Of a DNA stretch of 46,845 nt, positions 16,998 to 25,103 are shown one piece after another. Within the stretch, counting starts at the first letter, position 1; every line of letters begins with the position of its first letter. Source of the stretch: Streptomyces sp. AA1529 (GTDB taxonomy: Bacteria; Actinomycetota; Actinomycetes; Streptomycetales; Streptomycetaceae); contig NZ_ALAP01000053.1 of the NCBI RefSeq assembly GCF_000280905.1, positions 1 to 46,845 of the forward strand. Direction: 5' to 3'. The translations under genes and the position numbers were made by a program. The notes beneath the pieces are model-generated. The model was not told where the DNA came from and did not search any database. It saw nothing but the letters and a program-made list of their open reading frames with translations.

Positions 16998-17525
16998 CCG
17001 GGCCCGGTGCGGGCGGCCCCCGGCGCGCGGTGGGCGGGTCCCGGCGTGCGCCGCCGTCCCCGGAGCCTCCGGGAGAATCCGTTCGGTATGTCGGCCGTCC
17101 TGCGGTCCGGCCGGAGAACAGGAATTCATTCGGCAACCGTTCGGAAATTCCACGGAAATTCGCTCGGAAGGCCCTTCGGGCGGGAGAAGGAGTTCCGAAA
17201 GGAATACGAGACCGTACCTTCGGGACGTTTGCGGCGAAGGCGGTCAGGCGGCGCCCGGATTCTGGACAGACTCTTCCGGTCAGCGGTGCTGCTCGCTAAA
17301 TTTCCCGGACACACAGCCCGTGGCGAGGTGCCGCGGGCGGCCGGTTATCCCGTTGACACTCAGTTTGCCCAGCTCGCTGCGCAACAGCTCTTTCCAGTGC
17401 CACCGCGACCGGCGGCCTCCAGCGCTGCGCTCGGGGCGCCGACCCAGGCCGGGGGCCGGGGGAGGTGGCTTTCGAACGCGTCCGCCCTCGCGGCTGCCGT
17501 CACTCACCCGAGGGAGGGGGGCGTC
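16998..17525. other. 528-bp intergenic region before the IclR gene
   Basis: This region is less GC-rich than its surroundings between about 17080 and 17400, with short repeated GGAA/TTCC motifs and a GTTGACAC sequence at 17350. It probably contains the IclR promoter and operator. I find no convincing gene; a 75-codon minus-strand frame at 17280-17507 was considered and not accepted. Confidence 0.5.
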
Positions 17526-18170
17526 GTGACCGCGGAAACCTCTCAGACGCTCGACCGAGGGCTGCGTGTCCTCAAATTACTGGCCGACACCGACCACGGC
17601 CTCACCGTCACCGAGCTGTCCAACAAGCTCGGCGTCAACCGCACCGTGGTCTACCGGCTGCTGGCCACTCTGGAGCAGCACGCCCTCGTCCGCCGCGACC
17701 TCGGCGGCCGGGCGCGGGTCGGGCTCGGGGTGCTGCGCCTGGGGCGCCAAGTCCATCCGCTGGTACGGGAGGCGGCGCTGCCCGCGCTGCGCTCGCTGGC
17801 CGAGGACGTGGGCGCCACCGCGCACCTCACCCTCGTCGACGGCACCGAGGCACTGGCCGTCGCGGTGGTCGAACCGAGCTGGACGGACTACCACGTCGCC
17901 TACCGCACGGGGTTCCGCCATCCGCTCGACAAGGGCGCCGCGGGCCGCGCGATACTCGCCGGGCGCGGTGTCGACGGCGAGTGCGGTCCCGGCTTCGTGC
18001 TCACCCACGGGGAGCTGGAGGCGGGTGCCAGCGGTGCCGCGGCGCCGGTGCTGGGCGTGAACGGGATCGAGGGCAGTGTGGGCGTGGTGATGCTGTCCGA
18101 GACGGTGCCCGAACAGGTCGGCCACCGGGTGGTGCGGGCCGCCGACGAGGCGGCCGCTGCGCTGCGCTGA
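17526..18170 (+). CDS. IclR-family transcriptional regulator
   Basis: The 214-residue protein begins with a winged helix ('QTLDRGLRVLKLLADTDHGL' followed by 'TVTELSNKLGVNRTVVYRLL') and continues into an IclR effector-binding domain ('LDKGAAGRAIL' and the closing 'GSVGVVML'). The GTG at 17526 follows a strong GAGGGAGGGG. IclR effector domains are usually a little longer; this one is compact. IclR proteins often control aromatic-acid and related catabolism, and this gene sits about 2 kb from hppD, so a link with tyrosine degradation is conceivable but not shown. Confidence 0.9.
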   Translation: MTAETSQTLDRGLRVLKLLADTDHGLTVTELSNKLGVNRTVVYRLLATLEQHALVRRDLGGRARVGLGVLRLGRQVHPLVREAALPALRSLAEDVGATAHLTLVDGTEALAVAVVEPSWTDYHVAYRTGFRHPLDKGAAGRAILAGRGVDGECGPGFVLTHGELEAGASGAAAPVLGVNGIEGSVGVVMLSETVPEQVGHRVVRAADEAAAALR

Positions 18171-18237
18171 GCGGTCCGGGTGCGGACCGGTACGGGACCC
18201 GGCGCGGGGTCTGCGTACCGGCCCGCGCGCCGGTCGG

Positions 18238-18249
18238 TAGATTGCGGGG
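18238..18249 (+). promoter_or_regulatory. -10 element directly before the S16 protease start (leaderless)
   Basis: TAGATT at 18238-18243 is followed by six bases and then the GTG start codon. This spacing puts the transcription start at or next to the first codon, predicting a leaderless mRNA. No clear -35 hexamer is visible. Confidence 0.4.
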
Positions 18250-19074
18250 GTGTCCGCATCCAGCACCCGCGCCCCGGGGACCGAAGGCCCGCGCCGTACC
18301 CGCCGCCGCACGCTCGCGCTCTGCGTGCTGCCCGTCGTCCTGCTGTTCGTCGTGGCGCTGTCCGCTCCGCTGCCGTTCTCGCTCGCGCAGCCCGGCGAGA
18401 CCGCGAACGTGCTCGGCCGCAGCGACGGCAAACCCGTGATCACCGTCGAGGGCGCCGAGACGCACGGGAGCGACCAGGGGCGGCTGCTGTCGGTCACCAT
18501 CGCCGCGACCCGGCCCGAGGCCACCGTGCGGCTGCCCGGTGTGGTGCGGTCCTGGTTCCGCGACGACCGGGCCGTGATGCCCCGCGACGCCGTCTATCCG
18601 GGTGGCGGGGACACCGAGGACGCGGAGCAGCGCATCTCGGCGGAGATGAAGGACTCGCAGCACAAGGCCGTCACCGCCGCGCTGCGCCGGCTGCACCGCT
18701 CCCCGGAGAAGGTGCACGTGAAGCTGCGGCTGGGAGATGTCGGCGGCCCGAGCGCGGGGCTGTTCTTCGCGCTCGGCATCATCGACAAGCTGGACGGGGA
18801 CGGCGCCGGCGCCGGGCTGACCGGCGGCCGCACCGTGGCCGGTACCGGCACCATCGACGCGGACGGGAAGGTGGGCCCCGTGGGCGGCGTCCCGCTCAAG
18901 ACGCAGGCGGCCCGGCGCGACGGGGCGACCTGGTTCCTCGTTCCCGAGGAGCAGTGCGACGACGCCGGTGCGCAGCTGCCCTCGGGGCTGCGGCTGGTGC
19001 CGGTCGGCTCGCTCCAGGGCGCGCTGGACGCGTTGGAGGAGATCCGTACCGACGGCAAGGTCCCCGCCTGCTGA
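18250..19074 (+). CDS. membrane-anchored S16 (Lon-type) serine protease, no PDZ domain
   Basis: The 274-residue protein has a basic N-terminus and one transmembrane segment (about 21-45, 'TLALCVLPVVLLFVVAL'), with the remainder predicted outside. The C-terminal part is a Lon-type proteolytic domain: nucleophile Ser168 in 'GDVGGPSAGLFFALGI', then 'GTGTIDADGKVGPVGGVPLK', whose final Lys217 would complete the Ser-Lys dyad. Most actinobacterial secreted S16 proteins (YlbL type) have a PDZ domain before the protease; here only about 100 residues separate the membrane helix from the protease and no PDZ pattern is seen. It probably acts in envelope protein quality control. GTG at 18250 has no ribosome site but sits next to a -10 element. 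Confidence 0.85.
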   Translation: MSASSTRAPGTEGPRRTRRRTLALCVLPVVLLFVVALSAPLPFSLAQPGETANVLGRSDGKPVITVEGAETHGSDQGRLLSVTIAATRPEATVRLPGVVRSWFRDDRAVMPRDAVYPGGGDTEDAEQRISAEMKDSQHKAVTAALRRLHRSPEKVHVKLRLGDVGGPSAGLFFALGIIDKLDGDGAGAGLTGGRTVAGTGTIDADGKVGPVGGVPLKTQAARRDGATWFLVPEEQCDDAGAQLPSGLRLVPVGSLQGALDALEEIRTDGKVPAC

Positions 19075-19104
19075 CCGCGGGCGGCTGCGGGGTCCGGTGC
19101 GCTG

Positions 19105-19584
19105 TCACTGCCCGGCGGAGTCCTGTGCGGCCTGCCGCACCAGCGGCACGATGCGCAGCGGTACCGGGTTCTCCATGACGATGGCGGTGGAGGCGCGGAC
19201 GATGCCCTCGATGCCCACGACCCGGTCGATGACCCGCTGGAGGTCGGCGTTGGAGCGGGCGACCAGCCGGCCGAGCATGTCGCCGCTGCCGGTGGTGGTG
19301 TGCAGCTCCAGCACCTCGGGGACGGTGGCCAGGTGCGCCCGTACCTCCGCGCCCTGGCCCTGCCTGATCTCCAGCGTCGCGAAGGCCGTGACGGGGTAGC
19401 CGAGCGCCGCCGGATCGACCTGCGGGCCGAAGCCGCGGATGGCGCCGCTCGAGGTGAGCCGGTCCAGCCGGGCCTGCGCCGTGCCGCGCGCGACGCCGAG
19501 CCGCCGGGAGAGCTCCAGCACGCCGATCCGGGGCTCTTCGGCGAGCAGTTCGAGCAGCCGTCCGTCCAATCGGTCGATGCCCAT
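19105..19584 (-). CDS. hpdR: Lrp/AsnC-family regulator (HpdR-like)
   Basis: The 159-residue protein has the AsnC helix-turn-helix ('DRLDGRLLELLAEEPRIGVLEL', written here in two parts: 'IDRLDGRLLELLAEEPRIG' and 'ELSRRLGVARGTAQARLDRL') and a C-terminal RAM ligand-binding domain ('VLELHTTTGSGDMLGRLVA'). The ATG at 19584 follows GGAGAGG. It is divergent from hppD across 150 bp. In S. coelicolor the AsnC-type HpdR, divergent from hpdA (SCO2927, 4-hydroxyphenylpyruvate dioxygenase), activates that gene; the same arrangement here supports the name. Ligands are expected to be tyrosine or 4-hydroxyphenylpyruvate. Confidence 0.85.
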   Translation of the reverse strand: MGIDRLDGRLLELLAEEPRIGVLELSRRLGVARGTAQARLDRLTSSGAIRGFGPQVDPAALGYPVTAFATLEIRQGQGAEVRAHLATVPEVLELHTTTGSGDMLGRLVARSNADLQRVIDRVVGIEGIVRASTAIVMENPVPLRIVPLVRQAAQDSAGQ

Positions 19585-19660
19585 GGGTTGCCTCTCCGTG
19601 AGTGTCGGCGTAGTGCGCTGAGGTGCTGCACACATTGCACACATCGTCCGCCCAGTCCCG

Positions 19661-19674
19661 TGTTCCATTGAACA
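19661..19674. promoter_or_regulatory. candidate Lrp/HpdR operator in the hpdR-hppD intergenic region
   Basis: TGTTC-catt-GAACA is a perfect 5-4-5 inverted repeat centred 67 bp upstream of the hppD start, in an AT-richer patch. An overlapping ATTG-AA-CAAT dyad lies at its right half. The location suits an activator site for hppD. Confidence 0.45.
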
Positions 19675-19734
19675 ATCTGCCCAGTCAAAACGCAAACTAT
19701 TGCGCACCTTGTGGCCCGGCGGGACGCTGCCGCC

Positions 19735-20895
19735 ATGACTGCTGCATCCGGAAAGACCACCGACCCGGCAACCCCCGAGACCGCACGGCAGGCAGATCCC
19801 TTCCCGGTCAAGGGGATGGACGCGGTCGTCTTCGCCGTCGGCAACGCGAAGCAGGCAGCGCACTACTACTCCACGGCCTTCGGCATGCGGGCCGTCGCCT
19901 ACTCCGGTCCGGAGAACGGCAGCCGGGAGACGGCCAGTTACGTCCTGGAGTCCGGCTCGGCGCGGTTCGTGTTCACCTCCGTCATCCGCCCCACCGGCGA
20001 GCGCGGCCGGTTCCTGGCCGACCATGTCGCCGCGCACGGCGACGGCGTCGTCGACCTGGCCATCGAGGTCCCGGACGCCCGGGCCGCCTACGCGTACGCC
20101 GTCGAACACGGCGCCCGCGGCCTGGAGGAGCCCTACGAGACCGAGGACGAGCACGGCGTCGTGGTCCGGGCGGCCGTCGCCACCTACGGCGAGACCCGGC
20201 ACACCCTGGTCGAACGCGCCGGGTACGACGGCCCCTACCTGCCCGGCTTCGCCGCCATGGACCCGATCGTCGAACCCCCCGAGCGGCGCTTCTTCCAGGC
20301 CATCGACCACTGCGTCGGCAACGTCGAACTCGGCCGGATGAACGAGTGGGTCGAGTTCTACAACCGGGTCATGGGCTTCACCAACATGAAGGAGTTCGTC
20401 GGCGACGACATCGCCACCGAGTACTCCGCACTCATGTCCAAGGTCGTGGCCGACGGCACGCTCAAGGTGAAGTTCCCGATCAACGAGCCCGCCGTCGCCC
20501 AGAAGAAGTCCCAGATCGACGAGTACCTGGAGTTCTACGGCGGCTCCGGTGTCCAGCACATCGCCCTGGCCACCAACGACATCGTCTCCGCCGTGCGGAG
20601 CATGCGCGCTGCCGGTGTGCGGTTCCTGGACACCCCCGACACCTACTACGACACGCTGGGGGAGTGGGCGGGCGAGACCCGGGTGCCGGTCGAGACGCTG
20701 CGCGAACTGAAGATCCTCGTCGACCGCGACGAGGACGGCTACCTGCTGCAGATCTTCACCAAGCCGGTCCAGGACCGGCCCACCGTCTTCTTCGAGATCA
20801 TCGAGCGGCACGGCTCGATGGGCTTCGGCAAGGGCAACTTCAAGGCGCTCTTCGAGGCCATCGAGAGGGAGCAGGAACGCCGCGGCAACCTGTAG
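19735..20895 (+). CDS. hppD: 4-hydroxyphenylpyruvate dioxygenase
   Basis: This enzyme converts 4-hydroxyphenylpyruvate to homogentisate in tyrosine catabolism; homogentisate can also feed ochronotic melanin. The 386-residue length is normal. Two VOC-type halves are visible, and the three iron ligands of the C-terminal domain are His192 ('AIDHCVGNV'), His275 ('GVQHIALAT') and Glu354 ('VFFEIIERHG'). The conserved C-terminal 'GSMGFGKGNFKALFE' is intact. The ATG at 19735 is preceded only by a weak GGCGGGA. A strong hairpin follows the stop, so it is probably monocistronic and controlled by the divergent Lrp-type regulator. S. coelicolor calls the orthologue hpdA. Confidence 0.95.
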   Translation: MTAASGKTTDPATPETARQADPFPVKGMDAVVFAVGNAKQAAHYYSTAFGMRAVAYSGPENGSRETASYVLESGSARFVFTSVIRPTGERGRFLADHVAAHGDGVVDLAIEVPDARAAYAYAVEHGARGLEEPYETEDEHGVVVRAAVATYGETRHTLVERAGYDGPYLPGFAAMDPIVEPPERRFFQAIDHCVGNVELGRMNEWVEFYNRVMGFTNMKEFVGDDIATEYSALMSKVVADGTLKVKFPINEPAVAQKKSQIDEYLEFYGGSGVQHIALATNDIVSAVRSMRAAGVRFLDTPDTYYDTLGEWAGETRVPVETLRELKILVDRDEDGYLLQIFTKPVQDRPTVFFEIIERHGSMGFGKGNFKALFEAIEREQERRGNL

Positions 20896-20920
20896 CCCGC
20901 CGTGCGGGCGCCGGGTGGGC

Positions 20921-20958
20921 GGGGAAGCCCCCAGCACAGGGGGCTGCGGGGCTTCCCC
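20921..20958. terminator. hairpin terminator after hppD
   Basis: GGGGAAGCCCC (20921-20931) pairs perfectly with GGGGCTTCCCC (20948-20958). An inner CAGC/GCTG extension with a single bulged C continues the stem. It begins 25 nt after the hppD stop. Confidence 0.75.
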
Positions 20959-20987
20959 GGGCGCAAGTGCGCTGCCACGCTGAGAGG

Positions 20988-22355
20988 ATGAGCGAGCTCC
21001 TCGAACAGCTCCGGTCCGCACTCCCCGCCGACGCGGTGCGGACCGACCCCGACGTCCTGCGCTCGTACGCGGCCGACACCGCGGGGTTCTGCCCCGCCGG
21101 CCGGCCGGCGGCGCTCGTGCTGCCGCGCACCGTGGAGCAGGTGCGGCACGTGCTGCGCACCGCGCACGCCCGGCAGGTCCCGGTGGTGCCGCAGGGCGCC
21201 AGAACGGGGCTCTCGGGGGCCGCCAACGCGGTGGAGGGCTGTCTGCTGCTCTCCCTCGTCCGGATGGACCGCATCCTGGAGATCGACCCCGTCGACCGGA
21301 TCGCCGTGGTGGAGCCGGGCGTCGTCAACGCCCGGCTCTCCCGTGCGGTGGCCGAGCACGGCCTCAGCTACCCGCCGGATCCCTCCAGTTGGGAGACGTG
21401 CACCATCGGCGGCAACATCGGCACCGGTTCCGGCGGCCTGTGCTGTGTGAAGTACGGCGTCACCGCCGAGTACGTACTGGGCCTCGACGTCGTGCTCGCC
21501 GACGGACGGCTGCTCTCCACCGGCCGCCGCACCGCCAAGGGCGTGGCCGGCTACGACCTCACCCGGCTGATCGTCGGCTCCGAGGGCAGCCTGGGCGTCG
21601 TCGTGCGCGCCGTCCTCGGACTCCGCGCCCAGCCGCCCGGGCAGCTCGCGCTGGCGGCGGAGTTCCCCTCGGCCGCCGCGGCCTGCGACGCCGTGTGCCG
21701 GATCATGGCGGCGGGCCACACGCCCGCGCTGCTGGAGCTGATGGACCGCACCACGCTGCGCGCCGTCAACGAGATGACGGGAATGGGGCTCCCCGAGACC
21801 ACCGAGGCGCTGCTGCTCGCCGCCTTCGACACCCCCGACCCCGCCCCGGAGCTGCGTGCCGTGGGAGAGCTGTGCACGGCCGCGGGCGCGAGCGAGGTGG
21901 TACCGGCCGCCGATCCCGCCGAGTCCGAACTGCTGCTGCAGGCGCGGCGGGCGGCGCTGACCGCGCTGGAGGCGGTCAAGGGCACCTCGATGATCGACGA
22001 CGTGTGCGTACCGCGCAGCCGGCTGGCCGAGATGCTGGAGGGGACCGCGGAGATCGCCGAGCGGTACGGGCTGACCATCGGCGTCTGCGCGCACGCCGGG
22101 GACGGCAACACCCACCCCACCGTCTGCTTCGACGCCGCCGACGAGGACGAGGCCCGCCGGGCGCGGGAGTCCTTCGACGCGATCATGGAACTGGGTCTGC
22201 GGCTGGGCGGCACGATCACCGGTGAACACGGCGTCGGACTGCTGAAGAAGGACTGGCTGGCGCGGGAACTGGGCGAGGTGAGCCTCGAACTCCACCGGGC
22301 GGTCAAGGCCGCCTTCGACCCCACCGGGATCCTGAACCCGGGAAAGCTGTTCTGA
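20988..22355 (+). CDS. FAD-linked oxidase (GlcD/D-lactate dehydrogenase family)
   Basis: The 455-residue flavoprotein has an N-terminal PCMH FAD-binding domain (about 30-215; 'VPVVPQGARTGLSGAANAV', 'PPDPSSWETCTIGGNIGTGS', 'GLDVVLADGRLL') and a C-terminal FAD-oxidase cap ending 'HAGDGNTHPT', 'GTITGEHGVGLLKKDWL' and 'AFDPTGILNPGKLF'. These are hallmarks of glycolate oxidase GlcD and D-2-hydroxyacid dehydrogenases. The ATG at 20988 directly abuts TGAGAGG, which is unusually close for a ribosome site. Electron acceptor and substrate are unknown; D-lactate or another D-2-hydroxyacid is likely. It stands alone between terminators and the convergent HxlR gene. Confidence 0.9.
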   Translation: MSELLEQLRSALPADAVRTDPDVLRSYAADTAGFCPAGRPAALVLPRTVEQVRHVLRTAHARQVPVVPQGARTGLSGAANAVEGCLLLSLVRMDRILEIDPVDRIAVVEPGVVNARLSRAVAEHGLSYPPDPSSWETCTIGGNIGTGSGGLCCVKYGVTAEYVLGLDVVLADGRLLSTGRRTAKGVAGYDLTRLIVGSEGSLGVVVRAVLGLRAQPPGQLALAAEFPSAAAACDAVCRIMAAGHTPALLELMDRTTLRAVNEMTGMGLPETTEALLLAAFDTPDPAPELRAVGELCTAAGASEVVPAADPAESELLLQARRAALTALEAVKGTSMIDDVCVPRSRLAEMLEGTAEIAERYGLTIGVCAHAGDGNTHPTVCFDAADEDEARRARESFDAIMELGLRLGGTITGEHGVGLLKKDWLARELGEVSLELHRAVKAAFDPTGILNPGKLF

Positions 22356-22431
22356 GGACCTGCCGAGGGCGGTCCGGCCTCCAGCGCGGGTGCCGCCGGT
22401 GTACACGGTGGACAGGGCCTGACGAGGCGGT

Positions 22432-22965
22432 CTAGAGCTCCAGCGGCTCCAGCAGCCGGTGCGGGCGCAGCAGGGCGCGGCTGACGGGGTCCTGGCGGGC
22501 CGTGGGGCCGTCGGTGCCGCGGGCGGGGCGCACCTCCACGTCCTGCGGCGGCACCGCGGCCGTTCCGCAGGCCGCGCATCCGCCGCCGGGATCCAGCTCC
22601 TGCCCGCAGCCGGCGTGCACGAACAGCCGCCGGGCCGGGGCGCCCTGGGAGGCGAACTGCTGCCCCCAGCTGAGCAGCGCGAACAGCGCGGGCCACAGGC
22701 GGCGGCCCGGCTCGGTGAGGACGTACTCGTCCCGGGGCGGGGACGCCTCGTACCGGCGCCGCTCCATGACGCCGGACTCGGTGAGGGTGCGCAGCCGGGT
22801 GGAGAGCACGGCGCGCGGGATGTCCAGGTGCGCGAGGAAGTCGCTGTAGCGGCGCACGCCGTAGAAGGCATCGCGCACGACCAGCATGGTCCACCGCTCG
22901 CCGACGAGTTCGAGGGTGCGGGCGAGCGCGCAGTCCTGGGCCGCGTAGTCCTTCTTGAGCGCCAT
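22432..22965 (-). CDS. HxlR-family transcriptional regulator with C-terminal Cys cluster
   Basis: The 177-residue protein has the HxlR winged helix: conserved N-terminal Cys12 ('AQDCALART'), 'LVGERWTMLVVRDAFYGVRRY' across positions 20-40 (given only in part here), and the wing 'YEASPPRDEYVLTEPGR'. Members are typically 100-150 residues. The extra tail contains Cys120, Cys130 and Cys133 in 'HAGCGQELDPGGGCAACG', which resembles a small zinc-ribbon or redox Cys cluster. The ATG at 22965 is used. It is divergent from an MFS exporter, and a perfect 15-bp inverted repeat lies between them, so it most likely represses the exporter and itself. Confidence 0.88.
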   Translation of the reverse strand: MALKKDYAAQDCALARTLELVGERWTMLVVRDAFYGVRRYSDFLAHLDIPRAVLSTRLRTLTESGVMERRRYEASPPRDEYVLTEPGRRLWPALFALLSWGQQFASQGAPARRLFVHAGCGQELDPGGGCAACGTAAVPPQDVEVRPARGTDGPTARQDPVSRALLRPHRLLEPLEL

Positions 22966-22990
22966 GACCGTCAGCCTACCAAGAAGTCGA

Positions 22991-23048
22991 TTCATTCATT
23001 GAACTTTGGATGCTAGTCTGCTTCGGCCCACCGAGTTCAATGAATGAA
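22991..23048. promoter_or_regulatory. HxlR operator: perfect 15-bp inverted repeat
   Basis: The arm TTCATTCATTGAACT (22991-23005) is exactly repeated in inverse at 23034-23048, with 28 bp between. Each arm contains the smaller dyad TTCA-T-TGAA, suggesting two dimer sites. It lies between hxlR and the MFS gene in the only AT-rich patch nearby and overlaps where both promoters should be. Confidence 0.75.
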
Positions 23049-23107
23049 CTTACGGGGCCGCCGCTGTCCGCCACCCCGCCCGCCTGCCCACTGCGAGGAG
23101 CCTCCCC

Positions 23108-24592
23108 GTGCCGACCGCACCGAGACCGTCCGCCGCCCGCCCCGGCGCCGTGCTGGCCGCCACCAGCCTGGCCACCTTCGTCGTCCTCATGGACTACACG
23201 GCGCCGATGCTCACCCTCCCCGGCATGACCGCCGACCTCGGCACCTCGCTCACCGGCCGCCCCTGGCTGCTCAACGGCACCCCGCTCGGCCTCGCCGCCG
23301 TGCTCCTGGTCGCGGGCAGCTTCGCCGACGACCACGGGCGCAAACGGGTCTTCGTCGGCGGCCTCGGCGCGCTGACGGTCACCGTCGCGCTGGGCGCCCT
23401 CGCCACCGGCACCCTCGGCTTCACCCTGGCCCGGATCGCCCAGGGAGCCGCCGGAGCCGCCGTCCTCGCCAGCAGCCTCGGACTGCTCGCCCACGCCTTC
23501 CCGGCGGGACCGGCACGCATCCGGGCCACCGGAACATGGGGAGCGGCCCTCAGCGGCGGCATCGCCATCGGCCCGGTGGTCGCCGCCGCACTCGGCACCG
23601 TCGACTGGCGCCTGTGCTACGCGGTCTTCGCCGCCGCCGCGCTCCTGCTCACCCTCTTCTCGGCCCGCGTCCTCACCGAGTCCCGCCACCCCCGCCCCGG
23701 CCGCCCGGACCTGGCCGGTGCCCTGCTGCTCGGGCCCGCGCTGACCGCACTGCTCGCCGCCCTCACGCTGGGCCGGGCGGGCTGGCTGCGTCCGCAGGTC
23801 CTGGGCCCGGCCGCCGCGGCCCTCGCCCTGTTCGCCGCCTTCGCCGCGGTGGAGACCAGAGCCGGCGCACCCCTGCTGGACCCCGCGCTCTTCCGCCGCC
23901 CGGCCTTCCTCGCCGCGACCAGCGGCGCCCTGTTCACCGGTCTCGGCGTCATCGGCCTGTTCAGCTACCTGCCCGCGCTGCTGCAGCAGTCCCTCGGCAT
24001 GTCCGAACTGGACACCTCCTGGCTCTTCCTGCTGTGGTCCGGCACGGCGCTGCTCGCGGCCCTCCAGGTGCGCCGGCTGCCGGTCCGGTTCGCCGCCCGC
24101 CACCAACTCGCCCTCGGCTTCGCACTCTCCGCCGCCGGCGCGCTGACCATGCTGGGCGCGCTGGCCGCGGGCTCCTGGGCCCGCACCGTGCCCGGCTTCT
24201 TCGTCGCGGGTGTCGGCAGCGGACTGCTCAACGCGGCGCTGCCCCGGCTCGCCGTCGAGAGCGTCCCCGCGGACCGGACCGCCATGGGCTCCGGGGCCAA
24301 CAACACGGCGCGCTACCTCGGTTCGTCCCTGGGACTCTCGCTCACCCTCGCGGTGTCCACCACCGCACCCGGGGCCGGCCCCGCGCAGGCCCTCGCCCAC
24401 GGCGCCGACCGTGCCCTGTACGTGGCAGCCGCACTGATGCTCACGGGCGCGCTGGCCGCTCTGCTGTGCCGCACGCGGCGCTCCCCGGCCGCCCCCGCCC
24501 GTCCGGAGGCCCCGGCACCGGCCGTCGCGGAGCCCGCGGCCCCCGCCGGGCCGGCCGGTCCGGCGGCCCGGTCCGCGGAGCCCACCGCCTGA
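23108..24592 (+). CDS. MFS transporter, DHA2 (14-TM drug exporter) type
   Basis: The 494-residue protein has about 14 hydrophobic helices and DHA2 features: 'LMDYTAPMLTLPGMTADLG' at the first helix (the family's LD-x-TIVNVALP region in altered form), 'SFADDHGRKRVFVGGL' as motif A, and an R-I-A-Q-G segment as motif B. The C-terminal tail (about 458-494) is Pro/Ala-rich and cytoplasmic. The GTG at 23108 has GAGGAG upstream. Pairing with the divergent HxlR regulator, and the operator between them, suggests inducible efflux of a toxic compound or quinone/aldehyde. Substrate unknown. Confidence 0.9.
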   Translation: MPTAPRPSAARPGAVLAATSLATFVVLMDYTAPMLTLPGMTADLGTSLTGRPWLLNGTPLGLAAVLLVAGSFADDHGRKRVFVGGLGALTVTVALGALATGTLGFTLARIAQGAAGAAVLASSLGLLAHAFPAGPARIRATGTWGAALSGGIAIGPVVAAALGTVDWRLCYAVFAAAALLLTLFSARVLTESRHPRPGRPDLAGALLLGPALTALLAALTLGRAGWLRPQVLGPAAAALALFAAFAAVETRAGAPLLDPALFRRPAFLAATSGALFTGLGVIGLFSYLPALLQQSLGMSELDTSWLFLLWSGTALLAALQVRRLPVRFAARHQLALGFALSAAGALTMLGALAAGSWARTVPGFFVAGVGSGLLNAALPRLAVESVPADRTAMGSGANNTARYLGSSLGLSLTLAVSTTAPGAGPAQALAHGADRALYVAAALMLTGALAALLCRTRRSPAAPARPEAPAPAVAEPAAPAGPAGPAARSAEPTA

Positions 24593-24610
24593 GCCCCGGC
24601 TCCCCGGGGC
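24593..24610. terminator. hairpin terminator between convergent MFS and SsgA-like genes
   Basis: GCCCCGG (24593-24599) pairs with CCGGGGC (24604-24610) around a four-base loop, starting at the MFS stop codon. More GC-rich inverted repeats fill the rest of this 100-bp convergent junction. Confidence 0.45.
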
Positions 24611-24692
24611 CCGGACCCCCGGCAGCCGCCCACCCCGCGGAACACCCGCCGGGCGGGCGGCAGCCGCCGCGCCGGTCACCCCGGCAGCCCGG

Positions 24693-25103
24693 TCACTGCT
24701 CCAGCAGCCCGGTCAACTGTTCGTCCAGGCCCAGCGCCTCCGACTCGCTGCCCGGCGGCACCGCCCGCAGCACCCGCTCCAGCCAGTCGGCCACCACCTG
24801 GTTCGGCGCCTCCAGCAGTGCGTCCCCGTTGGGCGAACTCAGCGCCAGGCAGAGCACGTCGCGGCCCGCCACGGTGGTCGGCCACACCCGTACGTCACCG
24901 TCCCCGCACGGCTGCGCCACCCCCTCGACCAGCAGTTCGCGGGCGAACGTCCAGCGGACGGGCGTGTCGGAGTGGATATGGAACGTCATGTGGACGGCGT
25001 AGGGATCGTCCGTGCGGTAGCTGAGCCGGGCCGGTACGGCCACGCTGAGCTCCGGCGCGAGGACGAGCCTCGTCTCCACTTCGCGTTCGACGACTGTGTG
25101 CAT
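24693..25103 (-). CDS. ssgG: SsgA-like sporulation/cell division regulator (probably SsgG)
   Basis: The 136-residue protein is a typical SALP: 'LSYRTDDPYAVHMTFH' and 'PVRWTFARELLVEGV' followed by 'DVRVWPTTVAGRDVLCLAL' and 'ALLEAPNQVVADWLERV'. SALPs are found only in sporulating actinomycetes and steer septum placement, FtsZ recruitment or spore-wall assembly. The ATG at 25103 follows GAAAGGG. The choice of SsgG among the paralogues rests on gene order: in S. coelicolor ssgG (SCO2924) lies near the hpdA region, as here. SsgG affects accuracy of septum localisation during sporulation. Confidence 0.85.
   Translation of the reverse strand: MHTVVEREVETRLVLAPELSVAVPARLSYRTDDPYAVHMTFHIHSDTPVRWTFARELLVEGVAQPCGDGDVRVWPTTVAGRDVLCLALSSPNGDALLEAPNQVVADWLERVLRAVPPGSESEALGLDEQLTGLLEQ

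Noticed and set aside
14916..17153. 745-codon open frame on the minus strand opposite the helicase gene
   Set aside because: It is an antisense shadow of GC-rich codon usage: low-complexity Arg/Gly/His-rich product, no motif, and the helicase frame has all SF2 motifs.
17280..17507. 75-codon minus-strand frame in the intergenic region before the IclR gene
   Set aside because: Part of it ('WHWKELLRSELGKLSVNG') looks protein-like, but there is no ribosome site, no recognisable family, and the start region is Pro/Arg-rich filler.
22428..22440. Possible DasR site (GGTCTAGAGC) near the hxlR stop
   Set aside because: Only half of the dre palindrome matches and it lies at the 3' end of a gene, not at a promoter.
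22976..24679. 567-codon open frame on the minus strand opposite the MFS gene
   Set aside because: Its Gly/Glu/Gln-rich composition is the antisense of a membrane protein, and it runs across the HxlR operator.
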